Positions 34,451 to 43,440 of a stretch of DNA of 64,000 nucleotides are shown here, one piece after another. A program made the translations under genes and the position numbers. This DNA is from Herbinix hemicellulosilytica (GTDB lineage: Bacteria; Bacillota; Clostridia; Lachnospirales; Lachnospiraceae). Within the stretch, counting starts at the first letter, position 1; every line of letters begins with the position of its first letter. The notes under the pieces are model-generated. The model was not told where the DNA came from, did no database searches, and worked only from the letters and a program-made list of their open reading frames with translations. The stretch spans positions 62,001 through 126,000 of the forward strand of contig NZ_CVTD020000008.1 of NCBI RefSeq assembly GCF_002904165.1, read 5' to 3'.

Positions 34451-34476
34451 AAAAAAAGGCCATCTTTATGTGGCCT
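34451..34476 (-). terminator. minus-strand terminator-like hairpin in the MBL-gene leader
   Basis: AGGCCA/TGGCCT stem (34457-34476) followed on the minus strand by seven T residues. It lies about 80 bases upstream of the MBL lipoprotein start on the same strand, where it could attenuate that gene's leader. Confidence 0.45.
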
Positions 34477-34522
34477 GTTATATTTGCTTCAATTATAACA
34501 TTCTTAAATGGCGATGTCTATT

Positions 34523-34587
34523 GGTACCTGACACTGTTAATAAATTGTAAACAAAAATGTTCACAAAATATTTACAGTACCTGACAC
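34523..34587. repeat. palindromic repeat family, copy 2
   Basis: GGTACCTGACACTGTTAA at the left and TTTACAGTACCTGACACC at the right bracket a TTGTAAACA core. The right 13-mer is in the flipped orientation relative to copy 1, so the hairpin is imperfect. It sits about 60 bp upstream of the HAD gene start. Confidence 0.65.
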
Positions 34588-34646
34588 CATATGGTATGAT
34601 AATTTCTCTAATGAGCAAATTCTTACATATAATAAAGGAGCAGAAT

Positions 34647-35447
34647 ATGTATAAATTAATTGCGGTGGATCTGGACGGAACTTTACTAAATGAGGATAAG
34701 AAAATTTCCGAAAGATGCAGGGAAGATGTTAAAAAGTTAAAGGAAATGGGTAAAAAGATTGTTATTGCCACAGGAAGACCAATGAAAGGGATTTTACCTT
34801 TTATAGAAACTCTGGATTTATTTGATGAAAATAATTATGTTGTTATATATAACGGGGCCATGGTTCAGAGTACCGTGGGTGAAAAAATCATATACGACAT
34901 GCCTGTATCTCTTGAGTCTTATAAAGAGCTGTATGAATTAAGCCGGAAATTGGATGTAAATATACATGCTCTGACGGTAAACCGGGTGCTTACACCCAAA
35001 TTTAATCCGTATACGGAAGTTGAATCAAGCATTAATCAGATACCTGTAGTTGAGGGACCGGTTGACGAAATCGATGCTTCTACTAAGATAGTTAAAGTAA
35101 TGTTTGTAGATGAACCGGAAAAATTGGATTCTGTCATAGTTCAATTACCGGATTGGGTTAAGCAAAAGTATTCGGTACAAAGAAGCGCGCCGATATTCCT
35201 GGAATTTCTGAATAAGAAAGCCAATAAAGGCATAGGTGTATCGATTGTGGCCAAAGAATTGGGAATAAAACCGGAGGAAGTTATCTGCGTTGGCGATGCA
35301 GGAAATGACATTGATATGATAAAATATGCCGGTCTTGGTGTCGCCATGGGCAATGCAACAGACGATGTTAAAGCAGCAGCAGATTTTATAACTCTCACCA
35401 ATGAGGAAGATGGAGTGGCTCAGGTTATAGAAAAATTTATGCTATAA
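34647..35447 (+). CDS. Cof-type HAD-superfamily phosphatase
   Basis: The 266-residue hydrolase has HAD motif I DLDGTLLNED at residue 8 with the nucleophile Asp, motif II ATGRP, a C2B cap (about 85-185), motif III Lys in KKANKGIGV and motif IV GDAGNDIDMIKYAGLGVAMGNA. It dephosphorylates sugar phosphates or similar metabolites in the cytosol. ATG 34647 follows AAAGGAG; the longer frame from 34557 runs through the palindromic repeat and was rejected. Confidence 0.92.
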   Translation: MYKLIAVDLDGTLLNEDKKISERCREDVKKLKEMGKKIVIATGRPMKGILPFIETLDLFDENNYVVIYNGAMVQSTVGEKIIYDMPVSLESYKELYELSRKLDVNIHALTVNRVLTPKFNPYTEVESSINQIPVVEGPVDEIDASTKIVKVMFVDEPEKLDSVIVQLPDWVKQKYSVQRSAPIFLEFLNKKANKGIGVSIVAKELGIKPEEVICVGDAGNDIDMIKYAGLGVAMGNATDDVKAAADFITLTNEEDGVAQVIEKFML

Positions 35448-35868
35448 ACTACTTGGTAATTGAAACCAAAATAATTTGAGACCTCTGAAAAAAGTTTTGT
35501 TTCGATAATAAACGCTGATATTATTTTTTTATTAAAATATCCTGTATGTTATTGTTGTTTATCCGTAGCCCGGATTACAGCGACAAATTTATCACCCATT
35601 CATGATGATATCACCGATAATGAATTCTCATACGCCTTCTTAAGTAGATTGTGATTTTTGTTATACGCCACTATTACTATATATAAGTTAAGGTATATGG
35701 ACTTAAAAGCAATTAACTGCATGCAGGTAAAATTTTAATGAATAGCTTACCTGCCTGAAAATTAATAGTAATATTTTCATACTAAATCGGAATTTTGTCC
35801 GGTTAATTTAGTTTTATATATTAGCTACAATTTAAATATTAAAAACTTAAAAAATCGGTGATAATATT
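35448..35868. other. gene-free stretch after the HAD gene
   Basis: About 420 bp of AT-rich sequence. I see no coding frame with a ribosome site, no tRNA and no clear terminator. Confidence 0.4.
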
Positions 35869-36258
35869 ATGAATAAATTATATGCCAGGGATGTTTTAAA
35901 AAGTTCAAAAATACTTGCTGACCGTTATTTCGGTAATTTGTTAAACGATAAAGAGTATTATGACTGTCAGTTTATTGATATAAAATATCAGCATTTATTA
36001 ATTATAGGAAGTTTTAAATATCAGGTACCGGCATTAAAAGAATTATATAAAAATGAAGTTGTAGGGGAATTCCTTAACCGGCTGTCATTGGACAAATCAC
36101 ACTTATTTAAAATAGATTGGGATACAGAACAGATAATATATTATGTTTATTCGGACGGAAACATCTCTACGGAAATAATTAATCCTGAATTATTCATGAG
36201 GGTAAAAAATCATAGATTTACCCATGGAATTATTACGACAGTTCATTTCCGAGGATAA
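35869..36258 (+). CDS. hypothetical protein, 129 residues
   Basis: ATG 35869 has a weak upstream GGTGAT site. The soluble product (MNKLYARDVLKSSKILADRY at the start; TEQIIYYVYSDGNISTEI near residue 85) has mixed alpha/beta character, no signal peptide and no membrane helix. I do not recognise a family. It is followed directly by the IS1380 insertion. Confidence 0.5.
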   Translation: MNKLYARDVLKSSKILADRYFGNLLNDKEYYDCQFIDIKYQHLLIIGSFKYQVPALKELYKNEVVGEFLNRLSLDKSHLFKIDWDTEQIIYYVYSDGNISTEIINPELFMRVKNHRFTHGIITTVHFRG

Positions 36259-36273
36259 ATTTTTATGAAAGTT

Positions 36274-37741
36274 ATTCACAAAAGGGTATAATATCCCCTT
36301 GGTTTATCCACATTTTAAATTTCTTGAACTGTCAAGGTACATTTTATATATCATTCAAGCTTTGGCAGAAGCCGTATGTTTTTCAATGTCTCATAAAACT
36401 CATTTTTATAAGGACAGCTACTGCATAGCTTGAATGTTATATACCTCGCTGAATGCACTATTTTGGCGGCAACCTTCAACAACTTCAGGCGAATGGTATC
36501 AACTTGCAGCTTTCTCATTCTTGCCGGAAGTACCAAACGCCTAAACCAGTTAAATATATTATATGCCAATACGGATATCTGCAGCCGGTTTTCATTTATC
36601 ACCATACTGTAGCTTGGCATGGTGTCCATATCAAATCCTCTTTTGGATTCTTTTATGAAGTTCTCCATCTTGCCACGGTTACAGTAAAAATGAATGATAT
36701 CCTCAGCTTTCATATACATATTGGTTACAATAAAGGTATGCATATATACAAGCTGGCCTGCCGGTTTTTCTGCCTTTACAACAACTCTTCTCGGATAGGA
36801 CCAGCTGGATGCTGCATAATGGATTTCACCATATACTACTGCATAGTCAACTTTATTATTAGCAGTAAGTTCGTCAAGCTCCTTATCCAGATATGCAGCC
36901 ATCTCCTTTAAGATGGCATTTTCCTTCAGCCTGATTGCATAGGATGTACCGTTGCTTTCCAACTGTTCAAACAGCTCAGGTTTTGCAAATCCGCTGTCAG
37001 CACGAAGAAAAAGCTTTACATCAGGATAATCCTCCTGATATTCGGTAAGTAAAGGCTGAAGAAATTCGCAGCAATCCGTAGAGGAATATACATTTCCCGG
37101 CCTTAAGGCAGCTTTTAGCAGGTCGCCGGTAAGCCCGTCATAACACATTAGTGCATGGTAACCATAATTGGAATAATGATAATTATATCCACTGCCTTCC
37201 TGTTTACCGAAGGTATCAAAAAGAGTGGAATCAATATCCAACAAAACCATCTCAGGCCTTTTGATGGAATAAATCCTTTGTCTAAGAAGGTAAAGTATCC
37301 AGTCAAGCTGCATCAAAGTAACATCATCCATGCGGTTAAAGAACCGGGACATGGTAGGCTGGGAGGCCAATGCTTGTTTGCCAAGTATATTTGTAAAAAC
37401 CGGGTCATCAGTCAGCTCATCCGAGTCATCATCAGAAAAGTAACCGGATATCTGCTGGTAAATTTTTTGCAACAGGTTATCAGCATCCGTATGGATACGA
37501 ATTGTTTTGTCCTTGGTCTGAAAATGTTGCTTAACAAGCGGCTTAAGACCAATTTTGTGAATGAATTCATTAAGTAACAGCAAACCTGCATCGGAAGATA
37601 AATCGCCGCCGTGAAAATTTATTTTAAATTTACTATTGCTTTCTAAGTGAAGTGCATTTAAACTAGACATAAGGGTTTCTCCTTTGCTGATTTGTATGTT
37701 TGGTAAACTTCATTTTAGCAAAGCTGAGACCCTTTTTCTAT
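36274..37741 (-). mobile_element. IS1380-family insertion sequence
   Basis: One transposase gene is flanked by short imperfect inverted ends sharing AAAAGGGT, and AGTT occurs immediately outside each end (36270-36273 and 37742-37745), a possible 4-bp target duplication. The exact ends are tentative. It lies about 90 bp upstream of the frame of the first GH94 gene. Confidence 0.7.
36351..37670 (-). CDS. IS1380-family transposase
   Basis: The 439-residue DDE transposase has LLLNEFIHKIGLK near the N-terminus, QPTMSRFFNRMD, the first catalytic Asp in LLDIDSTLFDT, YHYSNYGYHAL, LRPGNVYSS, the second Asp in FLRADSGF and a C-terminal segment with the Glu region (ENFIKESKRGFDMD). Length and motifs are complete, so the element may be active. 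GGAGAAACCC precedes ATG 37670. Confidence 0.93.
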   Translation of the reverse strand: MSSLNALHLESNSKFKINFHGGDLSSDAGLLLLNEFIHKIGLKPLVKQHFQTKDKTIRIHTDADNLLQKIYQQISGYFSDDDSDELTDDPVFTNILGKQALASQPTMSRFFNRMDDVTLMQLDWILYLLRQRIYSIKRPEMVLLDIDSTLFDTFGKQEGSGYNYHYSNYGYHALMCYDGLTGDLLKAALRPGNVYSSTDCCEFLQPLLTEYQEDYPDVKLFLRADSGFAKPELFEQLESNGTSYAIRLKENAILKEMAAYLDKELDELTANNKVDYAVVYGEIHYAASSWSYPRRVVVKAEKPAGQLVYMHTFIVTNMYMKAEDIIHFYCNRGKMENFIKESKRGFDMDTMPSYSMVINENRLQISVLAYNIFNWFRRLVLPARMRKLQVDTIRLKLLKVAAKIVHSARYITFKLCSSCPYKNEFYETLKNIRLLPKLE

Positions 37742-37749
37742 AGTTCAGT

Positions 37750-37813
37750 TTCACTTTTTAAGTGAAAGCAATAAGAAGATAAAAACATAGTAATTATGCA
37801 GTGCCAGGCACTG
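37750..37813. repeat. short palindromes between IS1380 and the GH94 gene, partial repeat copy
   Basis: TTTCACTT-TT-AAGTGAAA (37750-37767) is a perfect hairpin. CAGTGCCAGGCACTG (37799-37813) is a palindromic end of the family seen at 32567, 34523 and 53958, apparently a truncated copy. Confidence 0.55.
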
Positions 37814-37831
37814 TTGTATATGTTACGATGA

Positions 37832-40456
37832 ATAATTCAGGTTAATAAAGAAATACAGAGTCAAATTCTTAAAACACTTAAAAATTATACCAAATGGGCA
37901 GGATACCTAAACGATAACGGAGATCATATTATTGACCTTAAAAGTCCGTCGCCCGGCCCACATTTTTCTACCAATATGTTATTGGGGAACAGGATAGGAT
38001 TTGCCCATCCTTTGCAGACTACACCAAAATCAGTAATTGACCGGTTTGGGGGCGGCAGTTTCAGAGCCCATGCCGCTACTCAGGTTTTGGCTACCAGATG
38101 GGACATGCTGCCTGAGGAGAACGGCTTTCCTGCCAACCGCCAATTCTATCTCATTGAAAACGGCAGGCAAATATTTTATTCGGCCAATGCCACCGAAAAA
38201 AATATTAAATCTGCAACTTGCAGGCATTCAAGCAATTATACGGAAATCGAATACATTACTGAATGCGGTTTACAAATAAAAAGAAGAATTTTTATACTGC
38301 CTCAGTATGAAGGACTTCCTATAGCAACGGAAGTACAGCGTATTACCATAGCAAATAAAAGCAAAAGTAAAAGAGATATAAAAATTGTTATGACCGGTAT
38401 GCTGGGTTCGCCTAAACCCGAGGCCTTCATGGAAGATGTAGTGTATTCGGCAATTATAATGGAAGCCGGAATGATTCGTGACGAAAACGGTAATCTTCTT
38501 GCTTACATACCCCATTATTATCCTGAATTTTGCCGAAAAGACATCAGGTTTATGACGGGTATGTTTTATCAAAAAGATCAAAAGTATTTAACAGAGGAAA
38601 TCGGAACACATTACGGCGATTTTATAGGAAACGGAAATTTAAACTACCCTCAGGGCTTAACCAAATTGTCCAATAAACTTAGTACCAAGGGGCCGGCATT
38701 TGTAGCCCTTGGAAAAGCATTTTCATTGGATGTTGGGGAAGAAGTAACAGCAGACCAGTACGTTGGGCTTATCTCATCGCTTGATAAAGAAGTACCCGAT
38801 GAAAAAGTTTTCTCTGAAATACATTCCCTTCATAGTAAGTTTCAAACTAAAGAAGCATTGGATAAGGCTTTTGAAGACCAGCTTTCATGGTATTTAAAAT
38901 ACAAGTCATATCTGACAGTCCGTTCAGATAAGGAATATTTTGATGAGTACATAAACAATAACCTGCCTTTTCAAGTTTTGTACCAGACCTTTGTTTCAAG
39001 GTCCTTTGACCTGACTCAAAAAGGATACAGGGAAACAGGTTTTAGAGAAATTCAGGATATATATGCTTCGATGTACTATTTCTTCTCCATGGGTCAGCAT
39101 ACTTTTGTCAAGGAGCTTTTGGCACAATGGATTGAAAAAGTATTGGAACCGGGCTACTGCTATCACAATTTTTTCTGGGTCGGAAAAGAAGCCGGAAAAT
39201 GGTCTGATGATGGCTTGTGGCTGGTGCAGGCGGTTTACAGATATGTAGAGTATACCGGGGACATTGACTTTTTGAAAGAAGAATATAATATACCTGAATC
39301 TGGCGGTAAAAAGCGAAGCGTATATGACACTCTTAAAGCGATTATTAATTATTCGGGAAAGGTATCAACAGGCAGACATGGCCTTCCTTTGATAGACTTT
39401 GCCGACTGGAACGATTGTTTAAAGGTTGATCCTGATTATTTGAGCGGAAAGGATAAGGAAAACCTTACAGGGCCTTTTGACAAATATTCGGAAAGTGTCA
39501 TGAACGGTTTTCTTTTAAAACTGGCTTTGTTGCATATGAGAGACCTAACCAGTATGCTTTCCGATTATGAGTATGAGGAAGAGTTAATAAAGCTGACAGA
39601 AAATTTAAGCCATTCACTTCAGACCCATGCATGGAAAGAGGACTTTTTTGCCCGGGTATTGTTTAATCGTTTTGGGGATGAAATCACATATCTGGGTGCA
39701 GGAAAAGACGGTTTTTCCAGCGATCCTGATATAGACGGAACATATTTTTTAAATTCATTCAGCTGGTCTGTCTTATCCGATGAGGCTACTGAAGATCAAA
39801 TCGCAGTAATGGTAGACAGAATTGAAAAATATTTGAAAAAGGAAAACGGATTTGCCCTAATGAGCCCTACCGATTTATCAAAAGTTTCTAAAGTTACGGC
39901 AACAGGAGAGTATTTTCCGGGAGACCGGGAAAACGGAGGGATATTTAAGCATGCCACAATGATGGCTGCGGCTGCCATGGTTAAGGCTGCCAAAGAAGTT
40001 AAATGCCGTAATCTGGCTGAGAAACTTAGTGATCTTGCTTATTGGATGGTTGAAAAGGTTTTGCCGTACAATACCTTTAAAAACCCGTATTTGTACTGCG
40101 GCAACCCCAGATGGTGTACCCAGTATATCAACAGCAACACCGGCGAACACGTGGGGCCTACCTTAAGCGGCACATCCACATGGCTGGCTCTCACCCTGTT
40201 TGAAATGCTGGGAATTAAATATCAGGGGAATAAATTAATCCTTAACCCTTTGCCTGCAAAAAATGAGGAGCAGGTTGAATATACCTTGCGTTATCTTGAC
40301 AGCTTTTACTCGATTACCGTAAAGAAACCCAAAGGATTATGCAGGGTTAAAGACTTTAAGTACAGCTTATCTTTAGATAATGAAATTCTGAAGGATAATA
40401 TTATTTGCCTGGTAAATGACAAAAAACATCATAAAGTTAATATGATTTTCTTCTAG
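37832..40456 (+). CDS. GH94-family disaccharide phosphorylase, start codon unclear
   Basis: The protein matches GH94 inverting phosphorylases, which split a beta-linked glucoside with phosphate to give glucose 1-phosphate in the cytosol. The catalytic segment is FADWNDCLKV, with the general-acid Asp, and QYINSNTGEHVGPTLSGTSTW and a C-terminal beta-sandwich follow. Coding sequence runs back to 37832 (WAGYLNDNGDHIIDLKSPSP), 48 codons before the first in-frame ATG at 37976. A TGA at 37829 precedes it and there is no usable start or ribosome site. ATG 37828 is one frame off. The gene may have lost its start through the nearby IS1380 insertion or a frameshift. It resembles cellobiose-type enzymes, but specificity is uncertain. 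Confidence 0.75.
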   Translation: MIQVNKEIQSQILKTLKNYTKWAGYLNDNGDHIIDLKSPSPGPHFSTNMLLGNRIGFAHPLQTTPKSVIDRFGGGSFRAHAATQVLATRWDMLPEENGFPANRQFYLIENGRQIFYSANATEKNIKSATCRHSSNYTEIEYITECGLQIKRRIFILPQYEGLPIATEVQRITIANKSKSKRDIKIVMTGMLGSPKPEAFMEDVVYSAIIMEAGMIRDENGNLLAYIPHYYPEFCRKDIRFMTGMFYQKDQKYLTEEIGTHYGDFIGNGNLNYPQGLTKLSNKLSTKGPAFVALGKAFSLDVGEEVTADQYVGLISSLDKEVPDEKVFSEIHSLHSKFQTKEALDKAFEDQLSWYLKYKSYLTVRSDKEYFDEYINNNLPFQVLYQTFVSRSFDLTQKGYRETGFREIQDIYASMYYFFSMGQHTFVKELLAQWIEKVLEPGYCYHNFFWVGKEAGKWSDDGLWLVQAVYRYVEYTGDIDFLKEEYNIPESGGKKRSVYDTLKAIINYSGKVSTGRHGLPLIDFADWNDCLKVDPDYLSGKDKENLTGPFDKYSESVMNGFLLKLALLHMRDLTSMLSDYEYEEELIKLTENLSHSLQTHAWKEDFFARVLFNRFGDEITYLGAGKDGFSSDPDIDGTYFLNSFSWSVLSDEATEDQIAVMVDRIEKYLKKENGFALMSPTDLSKVSKVTATGEYFPGDRENGGIFKHATMMAAAAMVKAAKEVKCRNLAEKLSDLAYWMVEKVLPYNTFKNPYLYCGNPRWCTQYINSNTGEHVGPTLSGTSTWLALTLFEMLGIKYQGNKLILNPLPAKNEEQVEYTLRYLDSFYSITVKKPKGLCRVKDFKYSLSLDNEILKDNIICLVNDKKHHKVNMIFF

Positions 40457-40463
40457 TTAAAAC

Positions 40464-40502
40464 AGCCATAGATAACTCCTATACTTTGTTTATCTATGGC
40501 TT
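40464..40502 (+). terminator. terminator after the first GH94 gene
   Basis: AGCCATAGATAA (40464-40475) pairs with TTATCTATGGCT (40490-40501), followed by TGTATTTGT. Confidence 0.65.
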
Positions 40503-40568
40503 GTATTTGTTGCAGGAATTTAGTAGGCTAATAATCAGAGATGGGTTTATTATAGGAGGAGGGGGTTT

Positions 40569-41627
40569 ATGTTTAACGTTCAGATAGTAGATGATGAACC
40601 TATAGTAAGAATGGGCCTAAAAAAATTGATTCCCTGGGAAAAATACGGTTTTAAGGTGGTTTGTGAGGCGCAAAACGGAATCGAGGCATTAAAACAACTT
40701 GAGAATAATAAAATTGATTTGACTGTTACCGATATTGAAATGCCTATCATGAACGGCATTGAATTTATAAAAAAAGTAAATGAAAAGAAATATAAGCCCC
40801 ATATAGTCATTTTAACTGCTTATGAAGAGTTCGAATATGCAAAAACGGCAATAGATTACGGGGTAATGGGGTATATCATAAAGCCGATTATAGAAAGCCA
40901 AATATGCGAAATGCTTGAGCAAATCAGAGAGAAGCTTACAATTACCGTAAACAGGGATTTTGACAGTGAATTGGACAGAAAACTGATAGAAGCGGTAATA
41001 AAAAATGATGATGCGGCATTTCAGATTATGGAAGAGATAATTGAAGAAGAAAAGAAATATGGGGAGAAAGATATCAGCGGAACATGTTATCGCTTTTTTT
41101 ATATACTTGAAAGTATTATAGATAAAGTAAATAAGAAGTTCAGTAATTTAAACAAGATAGAAAAGCTGAATGTCTACTTTAATTTAAAGAAGGAGAGGTA
41201 TATTACAAAAGAAGACATACTCCTTGAATTTAAACAGGAAATAACAAGAATTTTTAAGCTTTTGCAAAAAAACTATCTTATTTATGATAACAATATTATA
41301 AGGCTTGCCTGCAACTATGTAATTGAACATATAGACGAAAAAATTGGTCTGGCGGAAGTAAGTGATGCTTTGGGAATAAGCAAGAACTATTTATGCAGTT
41401 TATTTAAGCAGGAAACAGGGGAGAATTTTTTGAATTATGTAACAAGGATGAAAATGGAACGGGCAAAGTACCTGCTTAAGGAAAAGGATATGAAAATCTA
41501 TGAGGTCAGTAACTTCCTTGGGTATTCCGATACTGCATATTTTGCCAAATTATTCAGGAAATACTGTAATATGACGCCATACGAATATAAGAAATCCGAG
41601 TGTGAGTATTATGAAATGGTTGAATAA
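40569..41627 (+). CDS. response regulator, AraC-type output (YesN-like)
   Basis: The 352-residue protein has a receiver domain (about residues 1-120; QIVDDEPIVRMG, phospho-Asp in VTDIEMPIMNG, Lys in GYIIKPI), a variable linker and an AraC double HTH (about 245-345; LAEVSDALGISKNYLCSLFKQETGENF and LGYSDTAYFAKLFRKYCNMTPYEY). GGAGGAGGGGG lies before ATG 40569. The kinase gene overlaps its end. Such YesN/YesM pairs control neighbouring sugar ABC importers and glycosidases, so it probably activates the importer genes downstream. Confidence 0.92.
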   Translation: MFNVQIVDDEPIVRMGLKKLIPWEKYGFKVVCEAQNGIEALKQLENNKIDLTVTDIEMPIMNGIEFIKKVNEKKYKPHIVILTAYEEFEYAKTAIDYGVMGYIIKPIIESQICEMLEQIREKLTITVNRDFDSELDRKLIEAVIKNDDAAFQIMEEIIEEEKKYGEKDISGTCYRFFYILESIIDKVNKKFSNLNKIEKLNVYFNLKKERYITKEDILLEFKQEITRIFKLLQKNYLIYDNNIIRLACNYVIEHIDEKIGLAEVSDALGISKNYLCSLFKQETGENFLNYVTRMKMERAKYLLKEKDMKIYEVSNFLGYSDTAYFAKLFRKYCNMTPYEYKKSECEYYEMVE

Positions 41628-43326
41628 AATTTTTAAACGAAAGCATATTAATGCCACTATAACCAATGTATTAATAGGCAGCTATATCCGCGTCATGATA
41701 ATATCTTTTATACTTGGGATTTTTTTGTTTATCGGTATAACGGGAAAAGAACTTAAATTTAGGAGAGCCCAAAACAGCGAACAGATTCTAAGAATAATAA
41801 CATATATAATAAATACCAGGTTAGATGACATAAAAAAGTTTTGTGATGAGCTAATCATTGACGACGAATTTCATGAAATATTCACAAGGAAAGAAGACAT
41901 CAGAAACAATTTGCTTGGCGGATATTTGATGAAACGGATGGCTGAGCAGGATGATATATCTTCAATTCATATTGTCTTAGAAGATTCTGTGGTGTCTGAA
42001 TATAAGTACCCCGTTTATAATGTCGATCAATCGAAAATGGCAGAAACTTTTAATTTGAAAGACAACATAATAAAAAGAGGCGGGTCATACTGGGAGATAG
42101 GGACAGATAACGGAATAAGCGATGAAAATTCCTTTTATTTTGTTGTAAATATTAAATCCAAAACCAGTATGGAGCATCTGGGATATTTGATTATTTTTAT
42201 GGACATTAATCAGTTGATACCTGACATAAACCAATATTTGCAAAAGGATACAGAAATCTATATACAAAGTGCTGCCGGCGAAATTTTAACTTTTCCTCAG
42301 GATATTGAAGATGATACAGTCGAAGATGTTATAAGAGTTATAAACGATAAGGACAGCAGGTTGCCGGACAAGTTTAGGATAAAGGAAATGGCAAATATAC
42401 AGGGAGTTATTGCGGCCCTATCCAGACAGTCAATATTCAGCCCTAATATTGAGTTTGCCATTATATTTATGCTTATCATAATTATTGAATTTACGATTAT
42501 TGCGTCCCTTGTTCTTAATAAAAGAGTGATCGGCCCCCTTGAAGAAATTGCGTTAAGGGCAAAAGAAATAGCCGTTAAGGGAAATCTGGACATTCAATTC
42601 CCCAATGAAAAATATTATACGGAGGCGGACGATATATCAAATGCTCTCAATGAAATGATGACGCAGATCAGAGGATTGCTTGAAGATGTTAAAAACAAGG
42701 AGAAAATGCAAAGGCAGCTGGAACTGTCAGTAATAAATCATCAGATCAAGCCCCATTTTTTATACAATACTCTTAACGCTGCAAGCATATTGATAAGTGT
42801 GGAAGAAAAGGAAACCGCAAATCAGCTTATTCAAACATTGGCCAGTTATTACCGGGCCTGCTTAAACAGGGGAAATGATATTATAACACTGGAAAATGAG
42901 CTTAATATTGTTCGGGATTACATAAAAATTGTATTAATCAGAAATCCCAATATTTTAGAATTTAAATGTGATATAGATGATGGACTAATAAACTTACAAA
43001 TACCCAAAATGACCCTGCAGACCCTTGTAGAAAACAGTATTAAATATGGAATTAAAGAAATGGGACAACCCATTAAAATATCAATTACAGCAAGGAAAAG
43101 AGAAGAATATGCAGAAATTATAGTCGAAGATGACGGAGTAGGAATGAGCAAAGATACAATAGACAGGGTTATGAGAGGTGAACAATTGGAAACTAAATCA
43201 GGGTTTGGGCTTAGGTCTGTATTAAACAGGCTGGCTCTATTATACGATACCAAAGATATAAAGAATTTAATGGAAATTCAGTCAGAACCCAATTGCTACA
43301 CAAGAATTATACTTAGGATGTACTGA
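41611..43326 (+). CDS. sensor histidine kinase (YesM-like)
   Basis: The 571-residue membrane kinase has two helices (about residues 28-48 and 285-307) enclosing an extracellular sensing domain, a HAMP linker (NKRVIGPLEEIALRAKEIA), a His-kinase domain with phospho-acceptor in NHQIKPHFLYNTLNA, and an HATPase domain (TLVENSIKYG, EDDGVGM, GFGLRSVLNRL). ATG 41611 is preferred to GTG 41602. It is the partner of the preceding response regulator and likely senses the binding protein or an extracellular glucan oligosaccharide. Confidence 0.92.
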   Translation: MKWLNKIFKRKHINATITNVLIGSYIRVMIISFILGIFLFIGITGKELKFRRAQNSEQILRIITYIINTRLDDIKKFCDELIIDDEFHEIFTRKEDIRNNLLGGYLMKRMAEQDDISSIHIVLEDSVVSEYKYPVYNVDQSKMAETFNLKDNIIKRGGSYWEIGTDNGISDENSFYFVVNIKSKTSMEHLGYLIIFMDINQLIPDINQYLQKDTEIYIQSAAGEILTFPQDIEDDTVEDVIRVINDKDSRLPDKFRIKEMANIQGVIAALSRQSIFSPNIEFAIIFMLIIIIEFTIIASLVLNKRVIGPLEEIALRAKEIAVKGNLDIQFPNEKYYTEADDISNALNEMMTQIRGLLEDVKNKEKMQRQLELSVINHQIKPHFLYNTLNAASILISVEEKETANQLIQTLASYYRACLNRGNDIITLENELNIVRDYIKIVLIRNPNILEFKCDIDDGLINLQIPKMTLQTLVENSIKYGIKEMGQPIKISITARKREEYAEIIVEDDGVGMSKDTIDRVMRGEQLETKSGFGLRSVLNRLALLYDTKDIKNLMEIQSEPNCYTRIILRMY

Positions 43327-43440
43327 TAAAATATTAATTTACATATAGGAATATTATCCCCCTAAATCGTAATTTTACGTGGTTATAGGAAATTTGCATT
43401 TATTTTATAATTAATTCATCAAAAATAAGGGGGATTGATT

